NCBI GenBank assembly: GCA_963666475.2
Contig: CAXXJM010000001.1
Location: forward strand, 744,001-808,000
Length of the DNA: 64,000 nucleotides
Direction: 5' to 3'
DNA from: JBFHIZ01 sp963666475
Lineage (GTDB): Bacteria > Bacillota > Clostridia > Lachnospirales > Lachnospiraceae
Position 1 is the first letter of the stretch, and the number at the start of each line of letters is the position of its first letter. This document shows, one piece after another, positions 9,468 through 18,853 of the stretch. The notes beneath the pieces are model-generated. The model was given only the letters and a program-made list of their open reading frames with translations. It did no database searches and was not told where the DNA came from. A program made the position numbers and the translations under genes.

Positions 9468-10352
9468 TCATATAATTTTATCAGTTAAACTTACTGTCTT
9501 TGTAATTCTTACTATTATATCTTTATCAATATCCCAATCGAATTTTCTTGCGAAACACATATCGGATTTTAATAATGAATCATAATCACAATCTCTATAA
9601 ACATAAGGGTTACCTCTTTTCCAATCAATACAATATTGTATTGTTTTATAATTATCACAGAAATTATCAGGAGATAATTTGTCAGTAAATTTCGAGTTAA
9701 TAACAAAAGTTTGAAGAAAAATTTCGTCAGCACATCTAGTATACCTGAACATTTTATGTACTAAACTCTCATTTGAGATTATATATCTTGATAGTTCATG
9801 AGTAATACTAAACCAATTTGCACCTTTTTGATATATCATATTGTATTTTTTCCCTAAATCAATAGGAGTTTCAATGAACATTAAAGCCTTAAATGCAATT
9901 TTACTGAAAATATTTTTTGACTTTGATGAGAAAAAATTATACTTTGACACTCGCTTGTATACTTCTAAATCAATAAGTTCTTTATCAAAATGAACAAACT
10001 CAGTTCCAGTATTATCTTCAAAAAATTTGTGAATTTCGCTTTGTGTCTTAAGCGGCAAATCAACTCCAGACATCAAATGGTAATATTGATATTCGTTTTT
10101 TACTGCCTCTTTTATCAAATTTATTTCGCATTCAATCTGAGAATATGTTCCCCATTTTACATCTATTCGATTATCTAAAATATACAATTTCGAAAATTTC
10201 ACTTGCTCTTTAATTAGGTTTAAATTACAACTTAACCATTTCTTATCTAAATGAAGATAAATATCATTATCGATATAATCTAAACACGTCAATAAAGACT
10301 TAAGTGTTTCTACTTGATTGTGCGCCATAATTAAATAAGCATGTTTTCCCAT
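9468..10352 (-). CDS. Core-2/I-branching-type glycosyltransferase (GT14-like)
   Basis: 294 aa. N-terminus KHAYLIMAHNQVETLKSLL and the segment YLHLDKKW, then YYHLMSGVDLPLKTQSEIH, are the hallmark motifs of the Branch family (beta-1,6-N-acetylglucosaminyltransferase-like, GT14). Bacterial members act in capsule and EPS assembly, probably adding a branch sugar in the cytoplasm. The start has GGAG 8 nt upstream. It is 2 bp downstream of the pyruvyltransferase stop, a tight operon. The sugar donor is not deducible. Confidence 0.85.
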   Translation of the reverse strand: MGKHAYLIMAHNQVETLKSLLTCLDYIDNDIYLHLDKKWLSCNLNLIKEQVKFSKLYILDNRIDVKWGTYSQIECEINLIKEAVKNEYQYYHLMSGVDLPLKTQSEIHKFFEDNTGTEFVHFDKELIDLEVYKRVSKYNFFSSKSKNIFSKIAFKALMFIETPIDLGKKYNMIYQKGANWFSITHELSRYIISNESLVHKMFRYTRCADEIFLQTFVINSKFTDKLSPDNFCDNYKTIQYCIDWKRGNPYVYRDCDYDSLLKSDMCFARKFDWDIDKDIIVRITKTVSLTDKII

Positions 10353-10354
10353 CC

Positions 10355-11491
10355 TTAAATCTCCTCAATTACAGAATCCAAATACTCAAATGAACGTTCT
10401 TGCAATATCTTTAAATGCATATTTACGTCTTCATAATCTATTGGTAAATACAAATCGATAGTTAACAATTCATTGATAGTTAAATATCTGCTCATTAAAC
10501 CTAGTTGCGATAAAAATGTAATAGCCCTATCATCAAGGGAACTTTCACTATCCTTGCTTCGAATATACCAAAAATTTTTCTTATAAATTGTAGCAAATGC
10601 AGTCCCATGAAAAGAACTTGTTATAAATACTTCAGAATTTTTTACTAAATTCAAGTATACATCAGGCCCATAATGTTTAACTAATTTAATTCCATTTTTC
10701 CAGCACATTTTTAATGTCCATTCTTTCGCTTCAATAAAATAAATTGGCATTTTCATTTTTTTTGAAATCAAGCGCAAAAATTTTTGTACTTCTTTACTAA
10801 TACCAAAACAATAATAGAAAATATATTTTCCTTTAATAATTGGAGAATCATTAACTACTACTATATCTTCCCACTCTTTTTCATTAAAAAGCATTGTAGG
10901 ATCAAGACAAATCGGTACATCTTTTTCTGTTGCTTCTTTAATCCATTTTTTAGCATTTTTCTCTCGTACAGAAATTTTATTAAACTTATTAACGTATGTG
11001 ATATATTCTTCTTTAGACTCCCCATCAAACGGGTTATTTGCCCCAAAACTTACCGCGTATGCATATTTAGGTTTTGAACTTACAAAACTCAAAAAATACG
11101 CAGGGTCAGAATCTATACATTTAACATTCCATACTTGATCACTTCCTGATATAAAAGCATCATATTCATCTATTATATCTATTAACTCTTGTGTGTTATA
11201 ATATTTATCTTTTGTTAAATTGAAATATTTCTTCGAAAAAGAATTATAAGAATTATATTGCTTTAAAAGTTGCAAATAATTTGTTGCCCAAATTATTTTC
11301 TTAATAACTTGTTTCCAATTCTTTGCTTTCGGAAGAACGGCATAAAGATTACGTTGACCTTCATTTGAAAAATCAATAATCTCAACTTTACAATTATATT
11401 TCTTTTCCAATATAGTTTGAAGCGCCAATGCTTGTAGCATTGAACCGTTATTATGAGATGCATGGAATGTAATTAATCCTATTTTTTTCAT
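10355..11491 (-). CDS. Polysaccharide pyruvyl transferase family protein
   Basis: 378 aa; start at 11491 chosen because AAAGG lies 8 nt upstream. The N-terminus GLITFHASHNNGSMLQALAL and the later ISGSDQVWN, YAVSFGA and SSFHGTAFA motifs identify the family that transfers pyruvate from phosphoenolpyruvate to sugar hydroxyls, giving acidic ketals. Activity would put negative charge on the EPS. It lies between the polymerase and the branching transferase. Some members of this family have unproven activity, so the reaction is inferred from family membership. Confidence 0.88.
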   Translation of the reverse strand: MKKIGLITFHASHNNGSMLQALALQTILEKKYNCKVEIIDFSNEGQRNLYAVLPKAKNWKQVIKKIIWATNYLQLLKQYNSYNSFSKKYFNLTKDKYYNTQELIDIIDEYDAFISGSDQVWNVKCIDSDPAYFLSFVSSKPKYAYAVSFGANNPFDGESKEEYITYVNKFNKISVREKNAKKWIKEATEKDVPICLDPTMLFNEKEWEDIVVVNDSPIIKGKYIFYYCFGISKEVQKFLRLISKKMKMPIYFIEAKEWTLKMCWKNGIKLVKHYGPDVYLNLVKNSEVFITSSFHGTAFATIYKKNFWYIRSKDSESSLDDRAITFLSQLGLMSRYLTINELLTIDLYLPIDYEDVNMHLKILQERSFEYLDSVIEEI

Positions 11492-11515
11492 GTTTTCACC
11501 TTTCAAATATAAAAT

Positions 11516-12727
11516 TTATTTTCTTCTTTTAATTATTGCTAATAGTAGTGGCAAATATATATAATTTTGAAGATTACCTCCATTAAATAATGTGGTTTCA
11601 AATAATGAACCAAATAAATATATAATATAGATTCCCAAATAAGCGCTCTCATTATACTTCTTATTGTCTATATATAATAATCGTTTAAAAAAAATCATAA
11701 TTATTAATAAATATAAAAAAGATCCAATATAGCCTGTCGCTATCAGTGTGTATATATATCCATTATCAAGCCAATATGTAATATACGGAGTTAAGTTTCC
11801 TCCATATTTTTCTCCTGAAGCTAACCCCAAACCAATCCAAGTTCTTCCACTTTCAAAAAAAGTCGGTAGCGCTACCGAAAACAAAGTTTTTCTGTTAGAA
11901 GAAATCAATAAATTCTCAACTAAGCTTTTATCAATACTTAAAATTATTAATATCATTACAATTAATATAAAAAAACTTAAAAATATTTTTTGATAAAGGT
12001 TTCTTTTTATCCTTTTTGATACTTTAAAATAAAGTATAATCAATATAAATAGAACAACTCCAAAGATTGAATTTCTAGATGCGCTTGCTAACAACATAAT
12101 AACGGAAATGACCATGAAGAATCCCATCAAATACATTTCATTTTTTAAAATTAGCTTACGAAATATCATAATAAGAAATAAAATAATCACAATAGAACAT
12201 ATAGCCCCCAAATTATTATAGTGGCCCAATCCAAAGCTTGCTCTTGATCGATTATCAACATCAAAAATACTCAAAACATTAATTTTTTTAATATCTGATA
12301 CGTGCAAAGTAAAATTTAGTAATAATATTACAGATAAAGTATAATATGTTATCTTGATATATTCATCTATCAAATTATACTTCTCGACAAAGAGAAAAGT
12401 TGATATAACAACCATAAGAAATAATAACTGTCTTTGAAACATTTCACCTGTATAGGAATGCATTTGTGGATTTACAAATACAAGACCAAATAAAAATATA
12501 TACAGTAACAAGAGACCAATGATTATAGATGTTATATTGAATCTGATTCTAATTGTCAACTTTTTATTTACTAGGCATTCAATAAAAACAAGCGAAATTA
12601 AATACAGAATTTGTACAACTGAAGATTCAATTGGAAAACTATAAATATTTGAAATTGCATATACTCTACTTGTTAACATAATTACGTAAATTACAATAAA
12701 TAACAATTTTATTCTACTTTTGTTCAT
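11516..12727 (-). CDS. O-antigen/EPS polymerase (Wzy-type)
   Basis: 403 aa integral membrane protein with around ten hydrophobic helices and a large extracellular loop with FESGRTWIGLGLASGEKYGG, as in O-antigen ligase/polymerase family members. It would polymerise lipid-linked repeat units outside the membrane. Its stop overlaps the start of the upstream glycosyltransferase gene by 4 bp (ATGA), indicating translational coupling. Wzy sequences diverge strongly, so topology and context support the call more than similarity does. Confidence 0.82.
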   Translation of the reverse strand: MNKSRIKLLFIVIYVIMLTSRVYAISNIYSFPIESSVVQILYLISLVFIECLVNKKLTIRIRFNITSIIIGLLLLYIFLFGLVFVNPQMHSYTGEMFQRQLLFLMVVISTFLFVEKYNLIDEYIKITYYTLSVILLLNFTLHVSDIKKINVLSIFDVDNRSRASFGLGHYNNLGAICSIVIILFLIMIFRKLILKNEMYLMGFFMVISVIMLLASASRNSIFGVVLFILIILYFKVSKRIKRNLYQKIFLSFFILIVMILIILSIDKSLVENLLISSNRKTLFSVALPTFFESGRTWIGLGLASGEKYGGNLTPYITYWLDNGYIYTLIATGYIGSFLYLLIIMIFFKRLLYIDNKKYNESAYLGIYIIYLFGSLFETTLFNGGNLQNYIYLPLLLAIIKRRK

Positions 12728-13806
12728 TTGGATTTCATATTCCCTTCAAAGCACAATAACAATTCACAGACCTTTTCGAATTCTATAGACATATTTTTTT
12801 CAGAAAGTATATTTTTTATAGCAGAAGTATTTGCTTCTTTCATTTTCTCAAACTCTTGTTTAGAAAGATTTTCCATTTCGCATAATTTTCCACATAAGCT
12901 GTCAACATTATACGCCTCATATAAAACTACACCATTACTTTCTTTAGCGTAATCTCTTATAGCAGGAACATCTGCAGCTATAATTGGGACTCCTACTGAC
13001 ATTTGTTGTAGTAAGGTAAGTTGCCCAAAGGAATAATTAAAATTGTCCAAAGGAATTACAGAATATGATGAATTAATAATATAATTCATTAATCTATCAA
13101 TTGGCACAAACGGAACTACTTTTATATTAGGATCAGTATCTTGGATTTTTGAATTACCTATTAAATATAATTTTTTTTGGATATTAGACTTCTTATATGC
13201 ATTTATTAATGTTGTCCAATCGCGTTTTCTATATCCAACACAAATTATATAATCATTTTCTTTGTCTATTATATATTCCTTTTTATTCCAATAATCATAA
13301 TCAACACCAACAGGAATAAAACAACTTTTTTTAACAAGCCATGGAAATTCTTCACTATAGTAATCTATTTGAGAACTTGTATGATAGGTCAAATAATCAA
13401 AACATTTGCTAGCGAACCGAGCTAGTCTATGAACCATGCCAGACTTACGAGCTTGATGAAACGAACTTATATCTACGACAAGTATTGGAGGAGTCTTAAA
13501 TTTAAACAGTCGTTTCAGTGCACATAATAACATCGCACTATTTGTTCCATGAATGAATATTAAATCATATTCTTTTAATTTACTTAGTACTTTGAATGTT
13601 TGAAATAAATGAAATCTCAATAATTTTTCGATTTTTTTAATTAGTAATGGAGCACTAATGTCACAAACATCAACATTTGGAATATTATTAAAATACTTAA
13701 AAAACCAAAACGGTTCATCATTACAGAAATAGTCCGATGGTTGTTGATTTTGCGGAACAGTCTCATAATACTTTATTTCCCAGTTAATTAACATTAAAAT
13801 CTTCAT
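12724..13806 (-). CDS. Glycosyltransferase (GT4-like)
   Basis: About 360 aa. The C-terminal half has the GT-B nucleotide-sugar site pattern GNSKIQDTDPNIKVVPFVPI ... SYSVIPLDNFNYSFGQLTLL followed by QQMSVGVPIIAADVPAIRDY. In GT4 enzymes the E-x7-E region retains the donor sugar; here the first Glu position is not obvious, so the donor specificity may be unusual. The start is uncertain: ATG at 13806 or at 13815, with only a weak RBS for either. It is coupled to the polymerase gene by a 4-bp overlap. Confidence 0.75.
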   Translation of the reverse strand: MKILMLINWEIKYYETVPQNQQPSDYFCNDEPFWFFKYFNNIPNVDVCDISAPLLIKKIEKLLRFHLFQTFKVLSKLKEYDLIFIHGTNSAMLLCALKRLFKFKTPPILVVDISSFHQARKSGMVHRLARFASKCFDYLTYHTSSQIDYYSEEFPWLVKKSCFIPVGVDYDYWNKKEYIIDKENDYIICVGYRKRDWTTLINAYKKSNIQKKLYLIGNSKIQDTDPNIKVVPFVPIDRLMNYIINSSYSVIPLDNFNYSFGQLTLLQQMSVGVPIIAADVPAIRDYAKESNGVVLYEAYNVDSLCGKLCEMENLSKQEFEKMKEANTSAIKNILSEKNMSIEFEKVCELLLCFEGNMKSK

Positions 13807-13892
13807 GATACACATCCATTCTTCTAAGTATTTCCAAAATTTGTTTCTATCTAAAATTTAAATATTCATCAATTAATACATCAATCTCTGAA

Positions 13893-14882
13893 TTAATTCC
13901 ATGAACAATTTTTTCTCATGTGAATACCATACCATTTAGAACAAACTCTAAAAATTGGAAATCCAAATTCAAGAATTATCAGCTCTAATCTCATATAAAA
14001 AGTACAAAATAGTTTTTTTCTTTTTATTTTACTAAGAAAATCTTTACGCACATAATCAATCTGATTAGTATATTTTTTGTCATTATCTTTTATAATAATA
14101 AATCTTAAAAACCATAAGCAATTCTTAATATAAAAAAACTGCATTGCGTTAAAAAATGAATAATCTAGAGAATTATCCATATATACTCTATTAATTAAAT
14201 CAATTGCATCAAAAAACTTATCGCAATTATTTGACGACATTGCAGAATTTCTTTGTTTAATATAGCAATATGACGTTCCCTCACAATTGACCAATATTTT
14301 AGCTTTTTTTATTAATTCATATAAAAAAAACATGTCTTCAGCTATTTTTTTATCCAAAACGAATCTAGTACTACCTATTAGTTTTCTTGTATATATTTTT
14401 GCCCAAACGTTCCAACCAACGTTATTTGTCGTTAGAAATTCGAAAATGATTTCATTTTCTTCTACAACCTTACATTCATTAGATTTATTTACTTCTAAAA
14501 ATTCACCACTACTATAAAACTCTTTATAGCCACAAGTAGCTATATCAGAATTATACTTTTCGCAGCTATTAACTAATGTACTGATATGAGTTATTTCGAG
14601 TTTGTCATCTGCATCTACAAAGGTAATGTATTCCCCGTTCGAACAATCTATTCCTCTATTTCGAGCACTACTAACTCCAGCATTCTCTTGATGTAAAACA
14701 ATAATTCTATTATCAGATTTTGCAATCTCATCACAAATTTCTGCAGTTTCTTTCTCAGAACCATCATCAACAATAATAATCTCTATATTTTGGTAATTAT
14801 TAGCAATCACACTATTTATGCAATCCTGAACTAATATACCTTCGTTATATACAGGAATAATTACACTAACTAAACTTGACAT
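13893..14882 (-). CDS. Family 2 glycosyltransferase
   Basis: 329 aa. GT-A fold signature at the N-terminus: VSVIIPVYNEG, then IIIVDDGSEKETA, then SARNRGID...YITFVDADD with DADD as the metal-binding D-x-D. It is followed by a C-terminal extension typical of EPS glycosyltransferases. It transfers a sugar to the growing lipid-linked repeat unit on the cytoplasmic face. The start codon is 2 bp from the stop of the upstream GT2 gene. AGAGGG overlapping that stop is the RBS. Confidence 0.9.
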   Translation of the reverse strand: MSSLVSVIIPVYNEGILVQDCINSVIANNYQNIEIIIVDDGSEKETAEICDEIAKSDNRIIVLHQENAGVSSARNRGIDCSNGEYITFVDADDKLEITHISTLVNSCEKYNSDIATCGYKEFYSSGEFLEVNKSNECKVVEENEIIFEFLTTNNVGWNVWAKIYTRKLIGSTRFVLDKKIAEDMFFLYELIKKAKILVNCEGTSYCYIKQRNSAMSSNNCDKFFDAIDLINRVYMDNSLDYSFFNAMQFFYIKNCLWFLRFIIIKDNDKKYTNQIDYVRKDFLSKIKRKKLFCTFYMRLELIILEFGFPIFRVCSKWYGIHMRKNCSWN

Positions 14883-14883
14883 A

Positions 14884-15861
14884 TCAAACCCTCTTTATAT
14901 TCCTAAACACCTTAAACACAACACCATATAGCCCTTTATTTATAATAAATAATCTAAACTGTATTTTTTTTGCTTTAGATAAATATTTAGCCTGCTTTAC
15001 AAATTTTATATTTTGATTAACAATACTATAATAATAGTCAAATCTTTCTATTGGACAATCCACTTTGCTTTTTAAATAAAAATCATAAACCGTTAAAGCA
15101 GCTGATGCATATGCGGTATGTCCAATTACCATCATTTCAGGATAATTACTGTCTAAATATTCCATTTGAGTTTTAGCTGCGTCCAAAAAATCATGATTAA
15201 TAGAAGCATTTCTAGAAATACTATTTTTTCTTTGTAAATAATAATAACAAGGATTAGATACATAACTAATCTTTTGTGCTAACTCAAATATTCTGTACAT
15301 AACAAAATAATCTTCACTTAATTTGCCTTCTGGGAATCTTATTTCTGAAAATAATGTTTTATTGTACAATTTGCTCCAGGCTCCCATATCAAACAACCTA
15401 TATGTATTCATTTCTAATAAGCCATTAAAAAAATCAAACTGTAAATCCTTATTATCTCTAGATTTTCTCTGAATCTTTCCACTTTCAAACTCATAGAAAA
15501 TATTACATACTGCCAATTTCGTATTATTCTCTCTAATAGAATTGAATAAATATGTATACATATCCTCTGATATATGATCATCACTATCTACAAAACCAAT
15601 ATACTCTCCTTTTGAAATATCAAGACCAGCATTTCTAGCAGACGATAATCCTCCATTTGATTTATGTATTACCTTTATACGGTTATCCTTCAAAGCATAT
15701 TGGTCACATATTTCACCACATAGATCAGGTGAACCATCATCTACCAAAATTATCTCTAAATTTTCATATGTTTGATTTATTATGCTCTCAATACATTTTT
15801 CAAGATATTTTTCTACTTTATAAATTGGAACAATTACACTTATGAGTGGATTCTTCTTCAT
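14884..15861 (-). CDS. Family 2 glycosyltransferase
   Basis: 325 aa. ISVIVPIYKVEKYLEKCIES, ILVDDGSPDLCGEICD and GEYIGFVDSDDHIS are the canonical GT2 donor-site motifs. The tandem neighbour at 13893-14882 is a paralogue with the same architecture, suggesting ancestral duplication with diverged acceptor choice. It lies directly downstream of the GT4 gene that opens the operon. Confidence 0.92.
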   Translation of the reverse strand: MKKNPLISVIVPIYKVEKYLEKCIESIINQTYENLEIILVDDGSPDLCGEICDQYALKDNRIKVIHKSNGGLSSARNAGLDISKGEYIGFVDSDDHISEDMYTYLFNSIRENNTKLAVCNIFYEFESGKIQRKSRDNKDLQFDFFNGLLEMNTYRLFDMGAWSKLYNKTLFSEIRFPEGKLSEDYFVMYRIFELAQKISYVSNPCYYYLQRKNSISRNASINHDFLDAAKTQMEYLDSNYPEMMVIGHTAYASAALTVYDFYLKSKVDCPIERFDYYYSIVNQNIKFVKQAKYLSKAKKIQFRLFIINKGLYGVVFKVFRNIKRV

Positions 15862-15883
15862 TTATTAACCCTCATGAATTTGC

Positions 15884-17020
15884 TTAATAAGGTACATACA
15901 AATTAATAGTTTCTATCACAACATCGTCCCAATTATATTTTTCACATATAAAATCATTCGATTGTTGTTTATAATTCTCTACAATTCTTATATTCTCACA
16001 CATGGTAATAATTTTATTTCTCAAATCATTCAAGTTGCTTTTTTTAAAAAGACACGCTTTATCTTCTACTACTTCAGCACATTCCTTGATATCCGAAACC
16101 AAACAACAATTCCCATAACTCATTGCTTCTAAAAGACTGAGTGGCATTCCTTCTAAATCACTTGGCAGAGTATAAACATATGCATTACTGTATAGTTCAT
16201 CAAGAAGTACCCCTTGAACGAAACCCGTAAATAAGATTCTTTCATCCCCACTTGCCAATTTTTTCAGTTCTTCAGCAAAACCTCCGGAATCTGATGCCCC
16301 ACCTGCAATAACTAATTTTTTATCAGTATCTACTTGCCGAAAGGCCTCAATCAAATACTGGATTCCTTTTTCTGGTACGAGACGTCCGAGATATAAAAAA
16401 TAATCATCCTTATTCAACCCATATTTTTTGGTGATCAGATTTGCCTCACGAATCACTGGCCTATTCACTCCATTTGGAATAAACTTTGTTTCTCTCCCAT
16501 AGGTATTAAAAAAAAACTCTTGTACCCCTGTACTTAATACAATAATTTCATCTGCGTGACGAACCGCACATTTCTCACCAAACATAATATAATTAGAAGC
16601 AAATGTTCCCCACTTCGCTCTTTGATGATCCAAACCATGAATCGTAGCGACACATCGTTTTCCAAACAACTTTGGAATCCATAAAAAAGCACATGGACCT
16701 TCTGCATGATAATGTACAACATCATATTTTCCAAAGGCTGCACGAATAGAGGCAAAAAAAGAGGATGTCATCGCTGCCAGACCTTTCCCATTGATGGTAA
16801 AAACTGGTTTTAATGAGACTCCCTTGTACTCTGTGATTTTTTCAGTATTAAATTCTTTTCCGCTAACATGAGCTCCCCTTCGGTTATAACAGGTCACATG
16901 ATGTCCTAGTTCCACCATGCGAGTTGAAATCTCATCAACTACAATTTCAATACCGCCTTCTCGTGAAGGGATTCTTTTGTGACCGAGCATTGCTATTCGT
17001 AATTTTTTTTCATCATTCAT
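15884..17020 (-). CDS. Glycosyltransferase family 4, first gene of the EPS operon
   Basis: 378 aa. N-terminal LRIAMLGHKRIPSREGGIEI and VVDEISTRMVELGHHVTCYN match the GT4 subgroup often annotated as rhamnosyltransferase-like (DUF1972 N-terminus). The C-terminal domain has YLGRLVPEKGIQYLIEAF and DLEGMPLSLLEAMSYGNCCL, the E-x7-E donor region. Its base composition is less AT-rich than the following GT genes, suggesting it belongs to the conserved edge of the locus. A strong regulated promoter lies 60 bp upstream. Confidence 0.9.
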   Translation of the reverse strand: MNDEKKLRIAMLGHKRIPSREGGIEIVVDEISTRMVELGHHVTCYNRRGAHVSGKEFNTEKITEYKGVSLKPVFTINGKGLAAMTSSFFASIRAAFGKYDVVHYHAEGPCAFLWIPKLFGKRCVATIHGLDHQRAKWGTFASNYIMFGEKCAVRHADEIIVLSTGVQEFFFNTYGRETKFIPNGVNRPVIREANLITKKYGLNKDDYFLYLGRLVPEKGIQYLIEAFRQVDTDKKLVIAGGASDSGGFAEELKKLASGDERILFTGFVQGVLLDELYSNAYVYTLPSDLEGMPLSLLEAMSYGNCCLVSDIKECAEVVEDKACLFKKSNLNDLRNKIITMCENIRIVENYKQQSNDFICEKYNWDDVVIETINLYVPY

Positions 17021-17079
17021 AGATTCACATCTTTTCCCAAAAATAGTTAATAGATTTCCCCAATGTAAAACTATGTATG

Positions 17080-17127
17080 ATTATATCAAAGATGCCTACT
17101 TTTTCGAGATTTCTAACAGAAGTGTAA
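17080..17127 (-). promoter_or_regulatory. Regulated promoter of the glycosyltransferase operon
   Basis: Minus strand: TTAC-N7-TTAG-A (17112-17127), then exactly 26 bp, then TATAAT (17080-17085). No good -35 hexamer is present, consistent with activator dependence. The same geometry recurs at four other promoters in the window. Confidence 0.75.
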
Positions 17128-17177
17128 CATTTCTATATAATGGAACATTCTGCCTTTCTTTATTATCTTTTGACATA

Positions 17178-17207
17178 GAAAAAGAGAGCCTATTAACAAG
17201 CTCTCTT
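17178..17207 (-). terminator. Terminator after ferredoxin
   Basis: 8-bp stem AAGAGAGC / GCTCTCTT with a minus-strand T tract, 18 bp downstream of the ferredoxin stop. Confidence 0.8.
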
Positions 17208-17224
17208 CTGACGACTGCAATATT

Positions 17225-17413
17225 TTATTCAATCGTAATTACAGAAACTGGGCAGTCATCACATGCCTCCTGTGCTGTATTTTCAGCTTCTGTTGGTATC
17301 GCATCTACGTAGACCTCAGCAGGTCCGTCATCACCCATACGAAATACTTCAGGGCACGTTGCCTCACAAATACCACACAAAATACAACCTTCTCTGTTAA
17401 TTTTTGCTTTCAT
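17225..17413 (-). CDS. Ferredoxin, single [4Fe-4S] type
   Basis: 62 aa. CILCGICEATCPEVF gives C-x2-C-x2-C-x3-C, and ACDDCPV near the end supplies the distal Cys-Pro. This is the pattern of small clostridial monocluster ferredoxins, cytoplasmic electron carriers. The start at 17413 has AGGAGG 5-6 nt upstream; an in-frame ATG 33 bp earlier has none. It has its own terminator. A role in the EPS/lasso pathway is not evident; it may be a bystander. Confidence 0.9.
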   Translation of the reverse strand: MKAKINREGCILCGICEATCPEVFRMGDDGPAEVYVDAIPTEAENTAQEACDDCPVSVITIE

Positions 17414-17439
17414 TACATCCTCCTTTTCCTTGGTATGAT

Positions 17440-17580
17440 TTAGCATTTTCTATAGCATAACTTAATGAACTTTGCGATTGTCAGACCGATACCAGTTCTT
17501 CCGGTCATTCGATTTCTGGATTTGTCTGAGCGATAGAATCGTTCATAGATATTATGTAGAAAGTATGTAGATTGTTCAAA
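17440..17580 (-). pseudogene. Relic of a histidine kinase ATPase domain
   Basis: A minus-strand frame reads ...IYERFYRSDKSRNR followed by TGRTGIGLTIAKFI and then a stop. This is the F-box and G2-box of a histidine kinase, with no H-box or N-box upstream. It lies just downstream of the orphan response regulator gene, beyond that gene's terminator. I infer that the regulator once had an adjacent cognate kinase, of which only about 45 codons remain. Confidence 0.75.
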
Positions 17581-17582
17581 AT

Positions 17583-17611
17583 AAAAAAAGACTGGTTTGC
17601 ATGCCAGTCTT
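17583..17611 (-). terminator. Terminator after response regulator 17641-18321
   Basis: 8-bp stem AAGACTGG / CCAGTCTT with seven T on the minus strand, 30 bp after the regulator stop. Confidence 0.85.
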
Positions 17612-17640
17612 ACATATTTAGTAGTTTCTGATTGAAAGAA

Positions 17641-18321
17641 TTAATTGATCACGAACCGATACCCTTTTGACCAAACGGATTCAACCATTTCTACAATCCT
17701 AGGGTAACTTGCAAGCTTCTTTCGAAGTCTACTGACCGTCACCATAATGGTTCTTCGATCCTGCTCACTATAAGTTCCCCACATCATGTCTCCAATCTCT
17801 TCAAAAGAAATCAAAACATTTGGTTTGGAAGCAAATAGGAATAACAATTCATATTCTCGATTGGATAGCAGAATTTCTTCGGTTTCGCAATATACTTTAC
17901 GCTTTTCCAAATCCATTTGAAGCGGTGGGTAGGAAATCAAAAAAGGATCTTTCTTGGCTTCCATGGTACGGCGGATAATAACTTGAATACGAGCCGAAAG
18001 CTCTCGCATGCTAAAAGGCTTCACAATATAATCATCTGCCCCCAGTAAGAGTCCCTTTACTTTATCATCTTCTGAAGTCTTTCCGCTTAAAAATAAAATA
18101 GGTGCTTCTGTGATGGCTTTGATCTTTCTACATGCCTGAAACCCGTCCATCTCTGGCATCATAATATCTAAAATAATACAGTCCGGTGCAAATGCAGGCA
18201 ATAATGCCAATGCTTTTTTTGCATTCTCCGCAACGCGAACCTGATAGCCTTCGTTTGAGAAATATTTTTGGTTGATTGATAACACTTCTATATCATCGTC
18301 TACAATTAATAGTTTGTACAT
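17641..18321 (-). CDS. OmpR-family response regulator (orphan)
   Basis: 226 aa. The receiver domain has the DDD acidic pocket, phospho-acceptor Asp in CIILDIMMPEMDG and Lys in VKPFS. A C-terminal winged-helix DNA-binding domain follows (SNREYELLFLF ... TVSRLRKKL). RBS GAGGG. It lies 24 bp downstream of an RRE gene and was probably co-transcribed with it. Its cognate kinase is reduced to a relic. It is similar in length and layout to the regulator at 21832-22518, so both may read the same DNA half-sites. The soluble kinase at 29388-30203 lacks a neighbouring regulator and is a candidate partner. Confidence 0.92.
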   Translation of the reverse strand: MYKLLIVDDDIEVLSINQKYFSNEGYQVRVAENAKKALALLPAFAPDCIILDIMMPEMDGFQACRKIKAITEAPILFLSGKTSEDDKVKGLLLGADDYIVKPFSMRELSARIQVIIRRTMEAKKDPFLISYPPLQMDLEKRKVYCETEEILLSNREYELLFLFASKPNVLISFEEIGDMMWGTYSEQDRRTIMVTVSRLRKKLASYPRIVEMVESVWSKGYRFVIN

Positions 18322-18345
18322 ATGATACCCTCTGGTTTCTGTAAA

Positions 18346-18618
18346 TTATGCTTGCTTGTACATCACATATCCATTCTCTTCTAAAAACCCTAGAGTCGAT
18401 TGTACTGCAAGTTTACAGTCTTCAAAGGTGGCATCGTATAGACCAGCCAAATGAGATACGATCTCGTAAACACAGATTCCTTCGTTTAAGCATCGCACAA
18501 TATCACACGCTGTGCAATTTAAAAGATAGAACTGTTCTGTTTCAAAATCTAAAATAGCAGGTTCCCCTGCAACGGTATGTATTGTTGGGTACCGTAAGAT
18601 CATTACCTCTCTGTCCAT
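18346..18618 (-). CDS. PqqD-like RiPP recognition element (second B1-like protein)
   Basis: 90 aa. The PqqD/RRE pattern is visible: an early beta segment, EPAILDFETEQFYLLNCTAC then IVRCLNEG, and a helix-rich end LGFLEENGYV. RREs bind RiPP leader peptides and hand them to maturation enzymes. The lasso module at 23-30 kb has its own RRE, while the module at 0.6-6.6 kb has none, so this protein may serve precursor A1. It is upstream of the orphan response regulator with no enzymes adjacent, so a regulatory leader-sensing role is an alternative. Confidence 0.75.
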   Translation of the reverse strand: MDREVMILRYPTIHTVAGEPAILDFETEQFYLLNCTACDIVRCLNEGICVYEIVSHLAGLYDATFEDCKLAVQSTLGFLEENGYVMYKQA

Positions 18619-18853
18619 ATGAAATTCCCCCGCTGATGTCTGCCCTAATTAATATACTCATGAATAATTATACAACCACTGGTTTGAAATGTCTATATAT
18701 GAAAATGTAAGTAATTTCACACTCCAAATTTCATTCCTTATTCAGAATACACAAATTATCTTTCAACTTTACATAAATAATGCATTTGACAGAATTTACA
18801 ACGCAGAATACTACATAAAAAAACCATCATCGAATGATGATGGCTTTTATCTT
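18619..18853 (-). promoter_or_regulatory. Promoter region of the RRE/regulator genes
   Basis: TATAAT on the minus strand lies at 18673-18678. TTAC and TTCA half-site-like sequences sit at the expected 26-bp offset but match the EPS-type site poorly. Otherwise the stretch is AT-rich with no gene seen; it ends at the bidirectional terminator at 18817-18848. Confidence 0.4.
18817..18848. terminator. Terminator after Wzz-like gene
   Basis: Perfect 8-bp stem CCATCATC / GATGATGG with a tetraloop, a run of A before and T after, giving a minus-strand terminator just past the Wzz stop. Confidence 0.85.

Noticed and set aside
18673..18709. Sixth strong copy of the EPS/lasso site before RRE 18346
   Set aside because: TTAC and TTCA fall at the right offsets, but only about half the positions agree, so it is noted only as weak.
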